A stretch of DNA of 64,000 nucleotides from Acidobacteriota bacterium. GTDB taxonomy: Bacteria; Acidobacteriota; Vicinamibacteria; Vicinamibacterales; Vicinamibacteraceae. The stretch is taken from assembly GCA_020845575.1 (NCBI GenBank), contig JADLFL010000055.1, positions 1 to 64,000 of the forward strand, written 5' to 3'. The notes beneath the pieces are model-generated. The model was not told where the DNA came from. It saw nothing but the letters and a program-made list of their open reading frames with translations, and ran no database searches. The position numbers and the translations under genes are program-made. This document shows positions 7,357-16,763 of the stretch, in pieces (the stretch's first letter is position 1; the number at the start of each line of letters is the position of its first letter).

Positions 7357-10236
7357 TCAGTCGCACGATCCGCGAACGGATGGAGCACGTCTGATGCCCA
7401 TCAGCAAGGCAAAGACGATGCCAATCAGGCTGGCGGTGGAAACGGCGAGAGACCGATAGATGGCTGGCTGCCGGAACTGGAGGCTGACGCTCGTGGTGCC
7501 GGGGGGGACGGCCACGGCCATCAGCACGCCATCGGCTCGCGTCCATGTCGCCGGGCGACCATCGATCTGCACATTCCAGCCCTGATGCGCGCGATCGCCC
7601 AGGAGCATGACGCCGCCGTCCGGGGCATCGACGGTGATCGTGCGTGTGTCGTCGCCGACGGCTGACGCCACCACGCGGGCCGTCGAGGCAGGGGCATGTG
7701 AGGGAGGCGCGGCGAGCCAGGCCTCGCGCGCCGGGTCGAACGCCTGCGTATGCATCGCGGACGCGTGCGTGGAAGGGTCGCCAACATTTACACCGTCGAC
7801 GAACCAGGCGCGCGGCCGGGCGTGCGGGTTTTCGTAGACGTTCAGATCGGCCGATCGGACGAGCACGGCGCCCGGGAATCGATCGGGTGCGACGGCAAAC
7901 GATCGGAACCAGATCGTGCGTGCATCGTCGCGTCCGTCGATGCGCAGTCGCGTGCCGATCGCTGACGGTGATGCCGACGCGAGGAGCGTGGCGCTCGTCT
8001 CCGGATCGCTGCCTTCGCCGCGCAGCGTCACGACGATCGCGCGCGGCGGTGGTCCCCCAAGTGCGGGCCACGACAGGCGCCACCAGTCGTTGTCCCGAAG
8101 GTCGGCCTGTGCGGTGCGGCCTTCCGCCAGCACGCGTCCATCGTCGGTCGCGACGGTCCACGTCCAGTGCCCGCGATTGCGCCGTGCGTACGTGGCCGTC
8201 AGAAGATCGATGCCCCGGATGCCTTCGTGCCGCACCGGCACCTCGAAAATCACCGTGCGACCCTCCGCCAGCGGCTCGAGCGGCATGTATCCGCCGGCGC
8301 GCGGCGTCATGTCGATCGGTGCCGTGACGATGTACCGCACGCCGAGGACACCGAGCATCCGCAGGTCGAGCGTGTCGCGGTGGAGACCCACGTGGTCCCA
8401 CTCGGCCGGCTGCGGTGTCCCCGTCGTTCCCGGCGGTGCCTGCGCGATGCGCAGGTAGTCCTGGTACGCCGCATCGCCGTGAAAGTCGAACCCCGTCACC
8501 GAGCGCAGCCCGAACAGACTCCAGACGTGGCCCTCGACCAGGTCGGCTGCCGTGTCGACCGGCGCGAGTCGCGTATCACCCGCGTGCGTGCGCAGCCAGT
8601 CGATCGTGGCGGTCGACGGGTAGTACCTGTCGCGTGCGACTGACGGATTGAATGCCTTGTGGGCCTGCACGAGATCGCCAGCCGCGAGCGCGACGAGCAG
8701 CAGGCCCCCCGCGGCGCGCACGCGGTGCGACGGCCACAGGCTCGCGGTCCCGAGGAGCGCGATCGTGAGCGTGCCGAGCCCCACGAAGCGGACCACCTGC
8801 AGCCGCTCGAACGGCTGCAGATGATGCGCGCGGATCTCGGGCAGGTACACGAGGAGTGCGGCTGCCGACACGGCGGCGAGTACGAGCCCCACGGACATGG
8901 GGCCGACGAGTTGTCGGAGTCGTCGGCGACGATCGGCCTGCGCCACCCACGCGTGGACGCCGATACCGGCGAGCACGGCGACACCGCATGCGGCGAGCGC
9001 ATACCAGCGGAACGGGTTGGACTGCGCCTGCCCCGGCAGCGCCAGCAGCCATCGTCCGGGCGGAGCCCCGTACGCACGCGTCATCGCGAGCAGCGTCAGG
9101 CCCACGAACGTCCACCGCACCGATGACAGGTCGCGTGACAGGCGCGCGGATACGCCAAGTCCGGCGAGCAGCACCACGACGATGCCGAAGTAGGCGACGT
9201 GCTCGGGATAGCTGGCGGTGGCGTCGGGGTGCCACCAGTTGCCGCGGACCGGTGTCCCCCAGAAATCGGGCAGCGCGAGCGTGGCGAGGTTGGCCCACTC
9301 GGCGCCTTCCGCCGACACGACGCGCGCGCGGGCCGGCGAGTCGCTGAGCGACGCCAGCATCGGCCCAAGCGCTACGGCACCGAGCGCGAGGCCAAGCACG
9401 CCCCCGCCCACGCACGCCAGCAGACCGCGCGTGGTTGTGCCGGTGCTGGCGGCTGCCGCGCCTTCCTGATGGAGCGCGTGGCCGTGAGCCCGCGCGTCGT
9501 CGCCGGGCGTTTCCGGCCCGTGTGCGGCACTCCGGGCGTGCCAGATCTCGACGAGCGCATACACCCCTGCGCCCAACAGGCAGACCAGCATGGTGGCCAT
9601 GTACGCGCCGAGCGCGAGGGCGCCGATTGCGAGCGCCAGGCCCGCGACGTCCCTCGCGTTGCCGCGCCTGACGCACCGCCGCACCTGTCGCAGCACCAGA
9701 GGCAGCCACGCGGCCACGGTCGGCATGGGCGCGCTGAGCCATGTGAGGAAGTGGCCGTTGAGCCCGTACGCGACGCCGCCCGCGGCAGCGCCGATGGCAC
9801 CGATACCCAGCTCACGGAGGAACAGCCACATGGCGAGCGCGGCCACGAGCAGCCGCAGCGGGCCGTACCAGTTGACGGCGTCCTCGGCCGGCAGCAGGTG
9901 GAACGGCAGGCTGAATGGCGAGAACGCGCGACCGACGTCGAGACCATCGAAGAAGGCGGGCACGCCAGACAGCCGCGTGTCGTCGTAGTCGGGGAACGCC
10001 CCCGCCCGCAGCCGCGCGAAGTGCGTGGCCATCAACGGCTGGTGATAGAACGCCTCATCCGATCGCGTGGGATTGGTGGCCGCGCTCCGCGGTTCCTCGT
10101 AGGACCACGGATAGAACTGGTACACGAGATCGGCGGGCGAGAAGACCTCGCCATGACGCCACTCGCGCTCGAACAGCACGAGCAGCGCCGCGACCATGAC
10201 CGCCAGTATCGGCAGCCATGCGATCCGCTGTCTCAT
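7357..10236 (-). CDS. YfhO-family integral membrane protein (GT-C-like)
   Basis: 959 residues from the ATG at 10236, which overlaps the upstream methyltransferase stop (ATGA). The frame is open for another ~218 codons upstream, but that is the arginine-rich shadow of the methyltransferase. An N-terminal membrane helix (IAWLPILAVMVAALLVLF) is followed by FSPADLVYQFYPW, the typical YfhO luminal loop. About a dozen hydrophobic helices run to residue ~560. A large extracytoplasmic domain follows, and a last helix (ASLIGIVFALLMGIRR) ends the protein. YfhO proteins are GT-C-type membrane proteins linked to glycosylation of lipoteichoic acid or surface glycans with lipid-linked sugars. It is the last gene of the coupled Wzt operon and may decorate the exported polymer. 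Confidence 0.85.
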   Translation of the reverse strand: MRQRIAWLPILAVMVAALLVLFEREWRHGEVFSPADLVYQFYPWSYEEPRSAATNPTRSDEAFYHQPLMATHFARLRAGAFPDYDDTRLSGVPAFFDGLDVGRAFSPFSLPFHLLPAEDAVNWYGPLRLLVAALAMWLFLRELGIGAIGAAAGGVAYGLNGHFLTWLSAPMPTVAAWLPLVLRQVRRCVRRGNARDVAGLALAIGALALGAYMATMLVCLLGAGVYALVEIWHARSAAHGPETPGDDARAHGHALHQEGAAAASTGTTTRGLLACVGGGVLGLALGAVALGPMLASLSDSPARARVVSAEGAEWANLATLALPDFWGTPVRGNWWHPDATASYPEHVAYFGIVVVLLAGLGVSARLSRDLSSVRWTFVGLTLLAMTRAYGAPPGRWLLALPGQAQSNPFRWYALAACGVAVLAGIGVHAWVAQADRRRRLRQLVGPMSVGLVLAAVSAAALLVYLPEIRAHHLQPFERLQVVRFVGLGTLTIALLGTASLWPSHRVRAAGGLLLVALAAGDLVQAHKAFNPSVARDRYYPSTATIDWLRTHAGDTRLAPVDTAADLVEGHVWSLFGLRSVTGFDFHGDAAYQDYLRIAQAPPGTTGTPQPAEWDHVGLHRDTLDLRMLGVLGVRYIVTAPIDMTPRAGGYMPLEPLAEGRTVIFEVPVRHEGIRGIDLLTATYARRNRGHWTWTVATDDGRVLAEGRTAQADLRDNDWWRLSWPALGGPPPRAIVVTLRGEGSDPETSATLLASASPSAIGTRLRIDGRDDARTIWFRSFAVAPDRFPGAVLVRSADLNVYENPHARPRAWFVDGVNVGDPSTHASAMHTQAFDPAREAWLAAPPSHAPASTARVVASAVGDDTRTITVDAPDGGVMLLGDRAHQGWNVQIDGRPATWTRADGVLMAVAVPPGTTSVSLQFRQPAIYRSLAVSTASLIGIVFALLMGIRRAPSVRGSCD

Positions 10237-11003
10237 CGTCGTCCGACGAGCGCGAACTGCGATGCCGCGCGACGGAGCCCCGGCACGGCGAGCCATGCCC
10301 TGTCGAAAGCGAAGACCGCGCGCCAGAGCGCGCGCGACTCGCTGCGCACGAGCCATGGCAGCGGGCCGCCGATCACGTCGATGTAGTCGATCCGGGTGGC
10401 GTGAAACCCTGCCTGTTCGGCTTCGGCCATCAGCACGAATGGATCCAGCGATGCCTCCTGTTCCGCGTGTACGGTGCTGCGCCGACGGAACCAGCGCTCC
10501 ATCGCGCGGCGCAGGATCCCGCGCGCGTTCGGGTCGCGTACGTAGATCCAGCCGGATGGCGCGATCCATGTGGCGACGCGTGCCAGCAATGCCCGTCGCT
10601 GATCGGGCAGGAAATGGTGGAACACGCCCATCGCGTACACGACGTCGAACGCGCCGGGCTCGAACGCCTGGTTGTCGATGGCGCCCGCGATCACGGCGAC
10701 GTTGTGGTGACCGGCGGCGCGCAGGCGCGCGCGTGCGGTGTCGGCGGCCGTGCTCGACAGCTCGACGGCGGTGATGTGGCCCACGAGTGGCGCGAGCGCG
10801 ATCTCGTAGTCGCCGAGCCCCGCGCCGATCGACAGGACGCGCATGTCGGGACGCACGGGAACCTGTCGGAGGAACGCCGCCACGTTCCACGCAACGAGTT
10901 GTCGGAACCCTTCGCGCTCGAAGAACCGCTCACGCAGGGCGCGAGCGTACCACGCGTCCTCGTGTTCGCGCTCCTTGTCGATCATCGCGTCGTGCGACGT
11001 CAC
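10233..11003 (-). CDS. class I SAM-dependent methyltransferase
   Basis: 256 residues from the GTG at 11003, chosen because it overlaps the upstream GT2 stop as GTGA; an ATG 18 nt further in (10985) is the alternative. Motif I is VLSIGAGLGDYEIAL, the acidic loop is ITAVELSS, and motif IV-like YAMGVFHHFLPDQRR and WIAPSGWIYVRDPN follow. This is a standard Methyltransf_11/25 fold. The N-terminal ~35 residues are charged and helical. It is translationally coupled on both sides (GT2 upstream, YfhO-type protein downstream), so it most likely methylates the glycan or its precursor made by this operon. The substrate is unknown. Confidence 0.87.
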   Translation of the reverse strand: MTSHDAMIDKEREHEDAWYARALRERFFEREGFRQLVAWNVAAFLRQVPVRPDMRVLSIGAGLGDYEIALAPLVGHITAVELSSTAADTARARLRAAGHHNVAVIAGAIDNQAFEPGAFDVVYAMGVFHHFLPDQRRALLARVATWIAPSGWIYVRDPNARGILRRAMERWFRRRSTVHAEQEASLDPFVLMAEAEQAGFHATRIDYIDVIGGPLPWLVRSESRALWRAVFAFDRAWLAVPGLRRAASQFALVGRR

Positions 11004-11974
11004 GCCCGCATCCTCCGCGCCGTCCACCAGCCCACATGCCACTCCCACGCCGCCGTGACACCGAACGCGACAACGGCGGGCCACAGCCGGAGCGGCGTCG
11101 TGGCCATGAGTACCCCAACGGCCATCAGCACGAGCAGCGCGTCGGCGACGGCCACGGCCGCCCGTGTTGCCGGTACGAGCAGCAGAGCCTGAGCCGCCAC
11201 GCCCGCGGCGGTGAGCATCGGCAGATGATCGATCGCACGCCTGCGGCCGTGCCGCCACACGAGGCGGCGTTCCGCCGCCCCGTAACGCCGCATCATCCTC
11301 CTGAACCACGCCAACGTGCCAGGGCGATGGTGGTGGACCAGCGCAGACGGCACGTAGTAGAACGTCGCGCCGCGGGCCGCGAGCCGCAGATCGAGATCCA
11401 CGTCTTCGCCGGGCCAGAAGTCCGGGCTGAAGCCGCCGGACGCGCGCACCGCGTCGATGCGGTAGGCGCTGCAGCAGCTCGGGTTGTGCTGCACGACACG
11501 CGGCCTGTCGTCGCCGCGCGTGTAGTCGCTCACGATGGACGCCACGCGGAAGAACGCCTGGAAGGCCTCGGCCGACGCCTCGCGCCCCGCTGTGAACACG
11601 TTGATCTGGCGTCCGCCGACACCCGTGGCGCCGCTCTGCCCGAGACCGTCGACGAGGGCGCGAACCCAGCCCGGCGCGGCCACGCAGTCACCGTCGGTGA
11701 ACGCCACGATCTCGCCGCGCGCGGCGTCGATGCCGAGATTGCGCGCGACGGATGCGCCGACAGGGGGAGTCCGGATCACGCGGACGCCATGCGCGTCGCC
11801 AATCGCCGCCGTGGTATCGGTGGACCCATCGTCGACGAGGATCACCTCGACGTGCGGATGGTCCTGCGCGCGCAACGCCTCGAGGCAGGCCGGCAGGGTC
11901 GAGGCGTTGTTGCGTGCCGCGACGATCACGCTCACGAGCGGAGCCTCGGCCGACGCCGTGGATGGCGAGGTCAC
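11000..11974 (-). CDS. GT2 family glycosyltransferase with C-terminal membrane helices
   Basis: 324 residues from the GTG at 11974, which overlaps the preceding stop (GTGA). The GT-A core has VSVIVAARNNASTLPACL, VEVILVDDGSTDTT, ARNLGIDAARGEIVAFTDGD (TDGD as the DXD motif), SPDFWPGEDVDLDLRLAARG (the ED motif) and LVHHHRPGTLAWFRRMMRR. Two or three hydrophobic helices follow residue ~245 (LTAAGVAAQALLLV, ADALLVLMAVGVLMA, LWPAVVAFGVTAAW), so it is anchored in the inner membrane. It resembles mycofactocin-type and succinoglycan GT2 enzymes in the PGTLAWFRRMMRYG region. Its job in chain assembly is inferred from the operon. Confidence 0.9.
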   Translation of the reverse strand: MTSPSTASAEAPLVSVIVAARNNASTLPACLEALRAQDHPHVEVILVDDGSTDTTAAIGDAHGVRVIRTPPVGASVARNLGIDAARGEIVAFTDGDCVAAPGWVRALVDGLGQSGATGVGGRQINVFTAGREASAEAFQAFFRVASIVSDYTRGDDRPRVVQHNPSCCSAYRIDAVRASGGFSPDFWPGEDVDLDLRLAARGATFYYVPSALVHHHRPGTLAWFRRMMRRYGAAERRLVWRHGRRRAIDHLPMLTAAGVAAQALLLVPATRAAVAVADALLVLMAVGVLMATTPLRLWPAVVAFGVTAAWEWHVGWWTARRMRA

Positions 11975-14900
11975 TTCGTGCGCGCCCGCCGTCGCGCGCG
12001 GCGAATCGCCACGGTGTTGCGCAGCGACATGCCGGCCCGCACGGGCCCCCAGCGCTTGAACGCCTCCATGTCGGCTTCCTTCACGCCCAGTCGCAGCGCC
12101 GCACGCTTCAGCCAGCGCGACGTCTTGTAGCTGCCGGCCAGGTGAGACCTGAACGCGTGAATCTGATCCTCGTGATCGGCAGCGAACTGCGGATCGGTCA
12201 GCCACGCGCGCAGCGGATCCACGACGCGATCCCACGTCATCTCACCGGCCACGGCGGCAAGCTGCGTGCGCGCGTCCGCACGGGCTCCCTCGTTGTCGAG
12301 CATCTCCAGAATCGCCTCGGCGAGCGCGTCGACATCGTCGGCGGGTACCGCCAACCCGAGACGTCGTTCGCGCACGAGGTGTCCGAAGTGATCGCCGTCC
12401 GTACAGACGATCGGGAGGCGCGCCCACAGGTAGTCGAGCATGCGCGTGCGATACGCGTAGCGCGTCTCGAGATGCGCGTGGTGCGTGCTCACGCCGAGGT
12501 CGGCTTCGAGCAGGTACAGCGCCCGCTCGTCGTACGGTACCCAGTCGTTGAAGATCACGTGCGTGCCGGAGACGCCGAGCGCTGCGGCGAGTCGTTGCGA
12601 TCGCTCCACCACAGCCATGGGCGCCACGTGTGGATTCGGGTGCTTGACGCCCATGAAGAACAGCTTCACGTCATCGCGCCGGCGAGCGATGCGCGCGACG
12701 GCTGCAATCAGCGTTTCGGGATCCTGCCAGTCGAGCAGCGAGCCGCCCCAGAGCAGCACCTTGTCCGCTGGCGTGATGGCGGGATGCACGCCCTTCAGCA
12801 CGGCAGGTGACAGTCCGCGATCGACGCGTGACCGGCGCGCGCGATCGGCGGCAGTGTCCACGCCCTCGGCGGGCAGGCCGAACGGCACGACGTCGATCAG
12901 GCGGCGCAGGTCCGCGTCGCGCGCGAGCGTGCGCGCGTTGACGCGGCCCGCGGTGTGCAGCGCGCCGAGCCAGAAGTCGCGTTGCCGTTCGCTGGCGCAG
13001 ATGAAGAAATCGGCCTGCTGCAACTGCGCGTTCTGTACGCCAAGGATGGCGTCCGCCTCGGCATCGAACGCCGGCGTGGGAGGTGTGCCTCCGGCGCGAT
13101 GCTGTTCGAGGTGCTCGATCGTGAACGGGCAGTAGAGGTCCGCCACGATGGGACACACGAGCGCGCGAAGGAATGGATACGACGTCAGCGCGAAGCCCTG
13201 CACGACGATGGCGTCGGCGGTGTCGGCCTGGGCCTTCAGCGACGCCGGAGTGGGTGTCGTCGGGTCGAACGGAACGAGCGCGACGCTGTCGTCGCGAATC
13301 TCGAGTGGCGCCGGCGCACAGACGGTGACGCGCGCGGTGCGGCTCAACGCGCGTGCCATCTCCAGCACGCGAATGGCCGGACCGGACATGCTGCCGCGCA
13401 GCGCTTCGTGCGTCACGAGCAGCACGTGCGGCCTGATGCCGAGCCGGGCGCGCAGGCCGAGCGTGTCGACGAGTGCCTTCTGCGTGTCGCGATACGAACG
13501 CCGGCCGTCCAGTTCCTGGAACGGACGCCCGAGGAAGGGCAGCACTTCATCGTCAGGCACGCGTCTGTGGCGCTGCTGTTCGTCGTGCAGTGACGTCAGG
13601 CGATCCCGATCCGCGAGCGTCGCGCCGATCGCCGCGAACTCGGGCATCGGAAGACTGGCGAGCACGCGCGTGGGAGAAGACGTTTCTGAGCGCGCATATA
13701 CCTCAGGCGACACGCGATGCCGGCGGGCTGGTTCGAGCCACGGGCGCAGGAGATCGCGCAGCGGCGTGCGCAGCCACACGAGGTCCTGCGCCACGCGCAG
13801 CCCGGCGAGGACGAGCAGCGCGGGCAGCACGTGCGGGAGCGTGCGGTCGTCGTAATTGCGCAGCGCGATCCAGAGCGCGTTGCGTGCGAGCACGAAGCGC
13901 TTGTGCGCGTGCGGCTGCGTGCTCACCGTGGCGCCGTGCCTGTGATACGCCACGGCATCGGGCACCGTGCGGATCACGTGTCCGGCCATGCGCAGGCGCC
14001 AGCCCAGATCGATGTCGTCGTAGTAGGCAAAGAGCGCCGGATCGAAGCCGCCCGCCTCCTCGTACGCGCGCCGCGTCACGGCGAAGGCGCCGCCGTTCGG
14101 AAAGAAGGACTCGGCGAGCGCCATGCCCGGCACGAAGGGATCGCCGTAATGCTCCTGGAACCCGCGTGCCTCGAGACTCGCGGTGCCGCGCACGAAGTCG
14201 ATGCGGGAGCCGTCCCAGCTCATCACGCGCGCAGCGGCGCACGCCACGCGACGATCGAGCGCGTCGACCAGCCGCGTCACGAACGTCGGCTCGAACTTCA
14301 TGTCGTTGTTCACGAACACGAAGACGTCGCCGGTCGCGGCATCGACACCGGCGGCGTTGCCACCCGTGAACCCGCGATTTTCGGCAAGCGCCACCACCCG
14401 CACCTGCGGGACGTGCTCGGCGAGCCACGCGCGGCTGTCGTCGGTGGAGCCGTTGTCCACGCAGATCAGTTCGAGCTGGTCGTGCGGATAGTCGCTCGCG
14501 AGCAGCGACGAGAAGCAGTCATGGAGATGCCGGCGGCCGTTCCAGTTGACGACGATGACCGATACGCGGGGAGGGGTGAGGGGTAGTCCGGTGTCGATGG
14601 CGGGCGATGATGCCGGTGCTTCGACGGGAGTGGGCGTGTGACCGAGGCCGGCTGCGTCGCGGGTGCGCACGAGGCCGGGCATGTCGCGCGTGAACGCCTG
14701 CAGCGCCGCGAGCGGAATCGCCGTGCCTGCCTCGTCGGCGGGCCAGAGGGCGTCGGGTGGAGGTCCACCGAGCCGCGTGCGCAGTCGCGTGACCAGCGAC
14801 GCGCGGCCCCAGTCACCGCCAAACGAGACCTGCGCGGCGTCGAGTCCTGTTGCGTTCCACGCCGAGGCGAGCAGCGCAGCCACCGGCGCGGTGAGTGCCG

Positions 14901-15519
14901 CACCGAGCGCGCCGGGCGAGGTGTGGAGGAAGGCGAGCCGCAGGGCGTTGCGCCACCGGAGGAACGTCTCGAACGCCGGTGCGTACGGATACGTGCGTGC
15001 AGTCACCCTGACGTTGGCGAGCGGCAGACGTGCGACAGTGCGGCCCGTCCGTTCGAGGCGCGCCGCGAGATCCTGGACGATGCCGAACGACCACAGCGCG
15101 GCGTCCGGGCCTCCGACGTCGAGCAGCGACTGCCGTCGCGCGCTCCACAGCGGCGGGTCATCGAGCGCCGGTATGCCGGACGTGCACGCGTGTGCCAGCC
15201 CCTGGCCTCCATCCGGATAGGGTTCCTGGGCGGGCACGGCCATGTCCGCTGACTCGAGTGCGGCCACTGCCTGCCTGAGCGTCTCGTCGTTCGGGACGGC
15301 ATGGACGTCCACGACGAGAACGTGCGCGGCGGTCGTCCGCGCGAGGCCGGCGGCGATCGTGACGGCGGCACCGCGCGGTGCAGACATCTCGTCGCGCGCC
15401 AGCACGATGTCCACGTCGCGGTGGAGCGCACGCGCGAGCCGCGTGCGCCAGGCTGTGCCCGCGTCTGCCGCGGGCCAGTGCGCGCCATGGATGATGGCGG
15501 CGAGGTCGGGGGCGCTCAC
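11971..15519 (-). CDS. three-domain glycosyltransferase (degenerate GT2 + GT2 + GT4)
   Basis: 1182 residues from the GTG at 15519 (GTGA overlap with the Wzt stop). Residues ~20-200 look like a GT-A domain that has lost clear catalytic motifs (VLVVDVHAVPND in place of the DXD loop, and an ED-like IVQDLAARL). Residues ~317-590 are a full GT2: VSVIVVNWNGRRHLHDCF, LICVDNGSTDDS, ENRGFTGGNAAGVDAA, FVNNDMKFEP, FFPNGGAFAVTRRAYEEAGG and YYDDIDLGWRLRMAGH. Residues ~715-1130 are a GT-B/GT4 domain: VLLVTHEALRGSMSGPAIRV, ADLYCPFTIEHLE, VPFGLPAEG, VLLWGGSLLDWQDPETLI, THHAHLETRYAYRTRMLDYL. Fused polymerases of this sort are common beside ABC-exported O-antigens; whether it polymerises here is inference. Confidence 0.88.
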   Translation of the reverse strand: MSAPDLAAIIHGAHWPAADAGTAWRTRLARALHRDVDIVLARDEMSAPRGAAVTIAAGLARTTAAHVLVVDVHAVPNDETLRQAVAALESADMAVPAQEPYPDGGQGLAHACTSGIPALDDPPLWSARRQSLLDVGGPDAALWSFGIVQDLAARLERTGRTVARLPLANVRVTARTYPYAPAFETFLRWRNALRLAFLHTSPGALGAALTAPVAALLASAWNATGLDAAQVSFGGDWGRASLVTRLRTRLGGPPPDALWPADEAGTAIPLAALQAFTRDMPGLVRTRDAAGLGHTPTPVEAPASSPAIDTGLPLTPPRVSVIVVNWNGRRHLHDCFSSLLASDYPHDQLELICVDNGSTDDSRAWLAEHVPQVRVVALAENRGFTGGNAAGVDAATGDVFVFVNNDMKFEPTFVTRLVDALDRRVACAAARVMSWDGSRIDFVRGTASLEARGFQEHYGDPFVPGMALAESFFPNGGAFAVTRRAYEEAGGFDPALFAYYDDIDLGWRLRMAGHVIRTVPDAVAYHRHGATVSTQPHAHKRFVLARNALWIALRNYDDRTLPHVLPALLVLAGLRVAQDLVWLRTPLRDLLRPWLEPARRHRVSPEVYARSETSSPTRVLASLPMPEFAAIGATLADRDRLTSLHDEQQRHRRVPDDEVLPFLGRPFQELDGRRSYRDTQKALVDTLGLRARLGIRPHVLLVTHEALRGSMSGPAIRVLEMARALSRTARVTVCAPAPLEIRDDSVALVPFDPTTPTPASLKAQADTADAIVVQGFALTSYPFLRALVCPIVADLYCPFTIEHLEQHRAGGTPPTPAFDAEADAILGVQNAQLQQADFFICASERQRDFWLGALHTAGRVNARTLARDADLRRLIDVVPFGLPAEGVDTAADRARRSRVDRGLSPAVLKGVHPAITPADKVLLWGGSLLDWQDPETLIAAVARIARRRDDVKLFFMGVKHPNPHVAPMAVVERSQRLAAALGVSGTHVIFNDWVPYDERALYLLEADLGVSTHHAHLETRYAYRTRMLDYLWARLPIVCTDGDHFGHLVRERRLGLAVPADDVDALAEAILEMLDNEGARADARTQLAAVAGEMTWDRVVDPLRAWLTDPQFAADHEDQIHAFRSHLAGSYKTSRWLKRAALRLGVKEADMEAFKRWGPVRAGMSLRNTVAIRRARRRARTK

Positions 15520-16739
15520 GACCCGACGGGCTCCCGTGCGTCTGCCGGAGTCACGCTCCACGTGCCGTCGAGGGTGATCTTCCCGAAGCGTTCGTTCGTG
15601 CCGCCTTCGACGACGGTGAACGTTGCGACACGCTCGCGATGATCGAGCGGATCCACGAGGTGGTGGTCGTAGGCCGATACGGCGAGCACGTAGCGACCCG
15701 GCAGCAGCGGGAGGTGCGCGATGCGGTACCTCACTTCGCCGTCGCCTTCGACGGCCTCGATTGCGAGGCCGTTCATGCGCGTGTTGGGCCCCGTGAGATG
15801 GGTGCCGTCCTCGTGGTACAACGCGAGGCCGAAGACAGGGCGTTCGTACCTGTGAGCCGCGCGATAGTCGAAGGCGATCGTCAGCGCCTCGCCCGTTCGT
15901 CGCGACGTGACAGGTACGTCGTCATCGTCGAGCAGCCTGACGCGCGGGAGTTCGATCTCGCGTGAGCCCCAGCGGTACTCGCCGGCGACGTCGCCGCTGG
16001 CCGCCGCGATCTGGTGATAGCGGGAGATGACGTCGACGGCCGTGCCGAGCGCCACCAGTTCGCCACGTTGCAGGAGGCACGCGCGCGAGCACAACCGCTC
16101 CACGAGCAGCAGATCGTGCGACACGATGATCACCGTGACACCCTGCTCCTGGAACGCCTGGATCTTGCGGAGGCACTTGCGCTGGAAGGCCTCGTCGCCC
16201 ACGGCCAGCGCCTCGTCCACCAGCACGATCTCGGGATCGAGGTGCGCGGCCACCGAGAAGCCGAGGCGCATGTACATGCCCGACGAGTAGTTGCGCACCG
16301 GTGTGTCGATGAAGCGGTCGAGCTCGGCGAACGCGACGATCTCGTCGAACTTCCGGCGAATCACCGCCGACGGCACGCCGTGCAGCGCGGCGTTCAGGAA
16401 GATGTTGTCGCGACCCGAGAGATCGGGACTGAAACCGGCGCCGAGTTCGAGCAGCGACGTGAGCCGGCCGTTGGTCGCGACGGTCCCGCCGTCGGGCTCG
16501 AGGATGCCCGCCACGATCTGGAGCAGCGTGCTCTTGCCGCAGCCGTTGTGGCCGATGAGGCCGAGCGTCTCGCCTCGCGCCACGTCGACCGAGACGTCGC
16601 GCAGCGCCCAGAACGTCTCGTGGGCGCCGCGGTTGCCGCCGACGAGCCCGAGCATCCGCTCCTTGAGGCCGCTTCCGCCCTGGTGGACGAGCGTGAAGCG
16701 CTTGGAGACGTTGCGGACCGAGACCGCCGGGGCAGGCAC
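15516..16739 (-). CDS. wzt: polysaccharide ABC transporter ATP-binding protein (Wzt) with C-terminal glycan-binding domain
   Basis: 407 residues from the GTG at 16739. Walker A is GHNGCGKST (63-71), the signature is NYSSGMYMRLGF, Walker B is IVLVDEALAVGD, and the switch histidine is in VIIVSHD. After residue ~260 comes a beta-sandwich Wzt_C domain (ALTIAFDYRAAHRYERPVF, LAIEAVEGDGEVRYRI, PGRYVLAVSAYDHH), the part that recognises the polymer end in O8/O9a-type exporters. The enzyme energises export of lipid-linked glycan across the inner membrane with a Wzm permease. No permease is adjacent; the nearest orphan permease is at 30569-31348 on the same strand. This gene leads a five-gene operon coupled by 4-bp overlaps. 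Confidence 0.92.
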   Translation of the reverse strand: MPAPAVSVRNVSKRFTLVHQGGSGLKERMLGLVGGNRGAHETFWALRDVSVDVARGETLGLIGHNGCGKSTLLQIVAGILEPDGGTVATNGRLTSLLELGAGFSPDLSGRDNIFLNAALHGVPSAVIRRKFDEIVAFAELDRFIDTPVRNYSSGMYMRLGFSVAAHLDPEIVLVDEALAVGDEAFQRKCLRKIQAFQEQGVTVIIVSHDLLLVERLCSRACLLQRGELVALGTAVDVISRYHQIAAASGDVAGEYRWGSREIELPRVRLLDDDDVPVTSRRTGEALTIAFDYRAAHRYERPVFGLALYHEDGTHLTGPNTRMNGLAIEAVEGDGEVRYRIAHLPLLPGRYVLAVSAYDHHLVDPLDHRERVATFTVVEGGTNERFGKITLDGTWSVTPADAREPVGS

Positions 16740-16745
16740 CGGGAG

Positions 16746-16751
16746 AGTATA
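16746..16751 (-). promoter_or_regulatory. -10-like TATACT before wzt, leaderless spacing
   Basis: On the minus strand TATACT lies 6 nt before the GTG of the Wzt gene. This is the TANNNT-N6-start arrangement typical of leaderless transcripts. No ribosome site or convincing -35 box is visible. Confidence 0.4.
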
Positions 16752-16763
16752 GCGACGGCCGCG

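Noticed and set aside
10237-10890. 218-residue N-terminal extension of the YfhO-type protein
   Set aside because: Arginine/proline-rich translation that is the shadow of the methyltransferase gene; the ATGA overlap at 10236 marks the real start.
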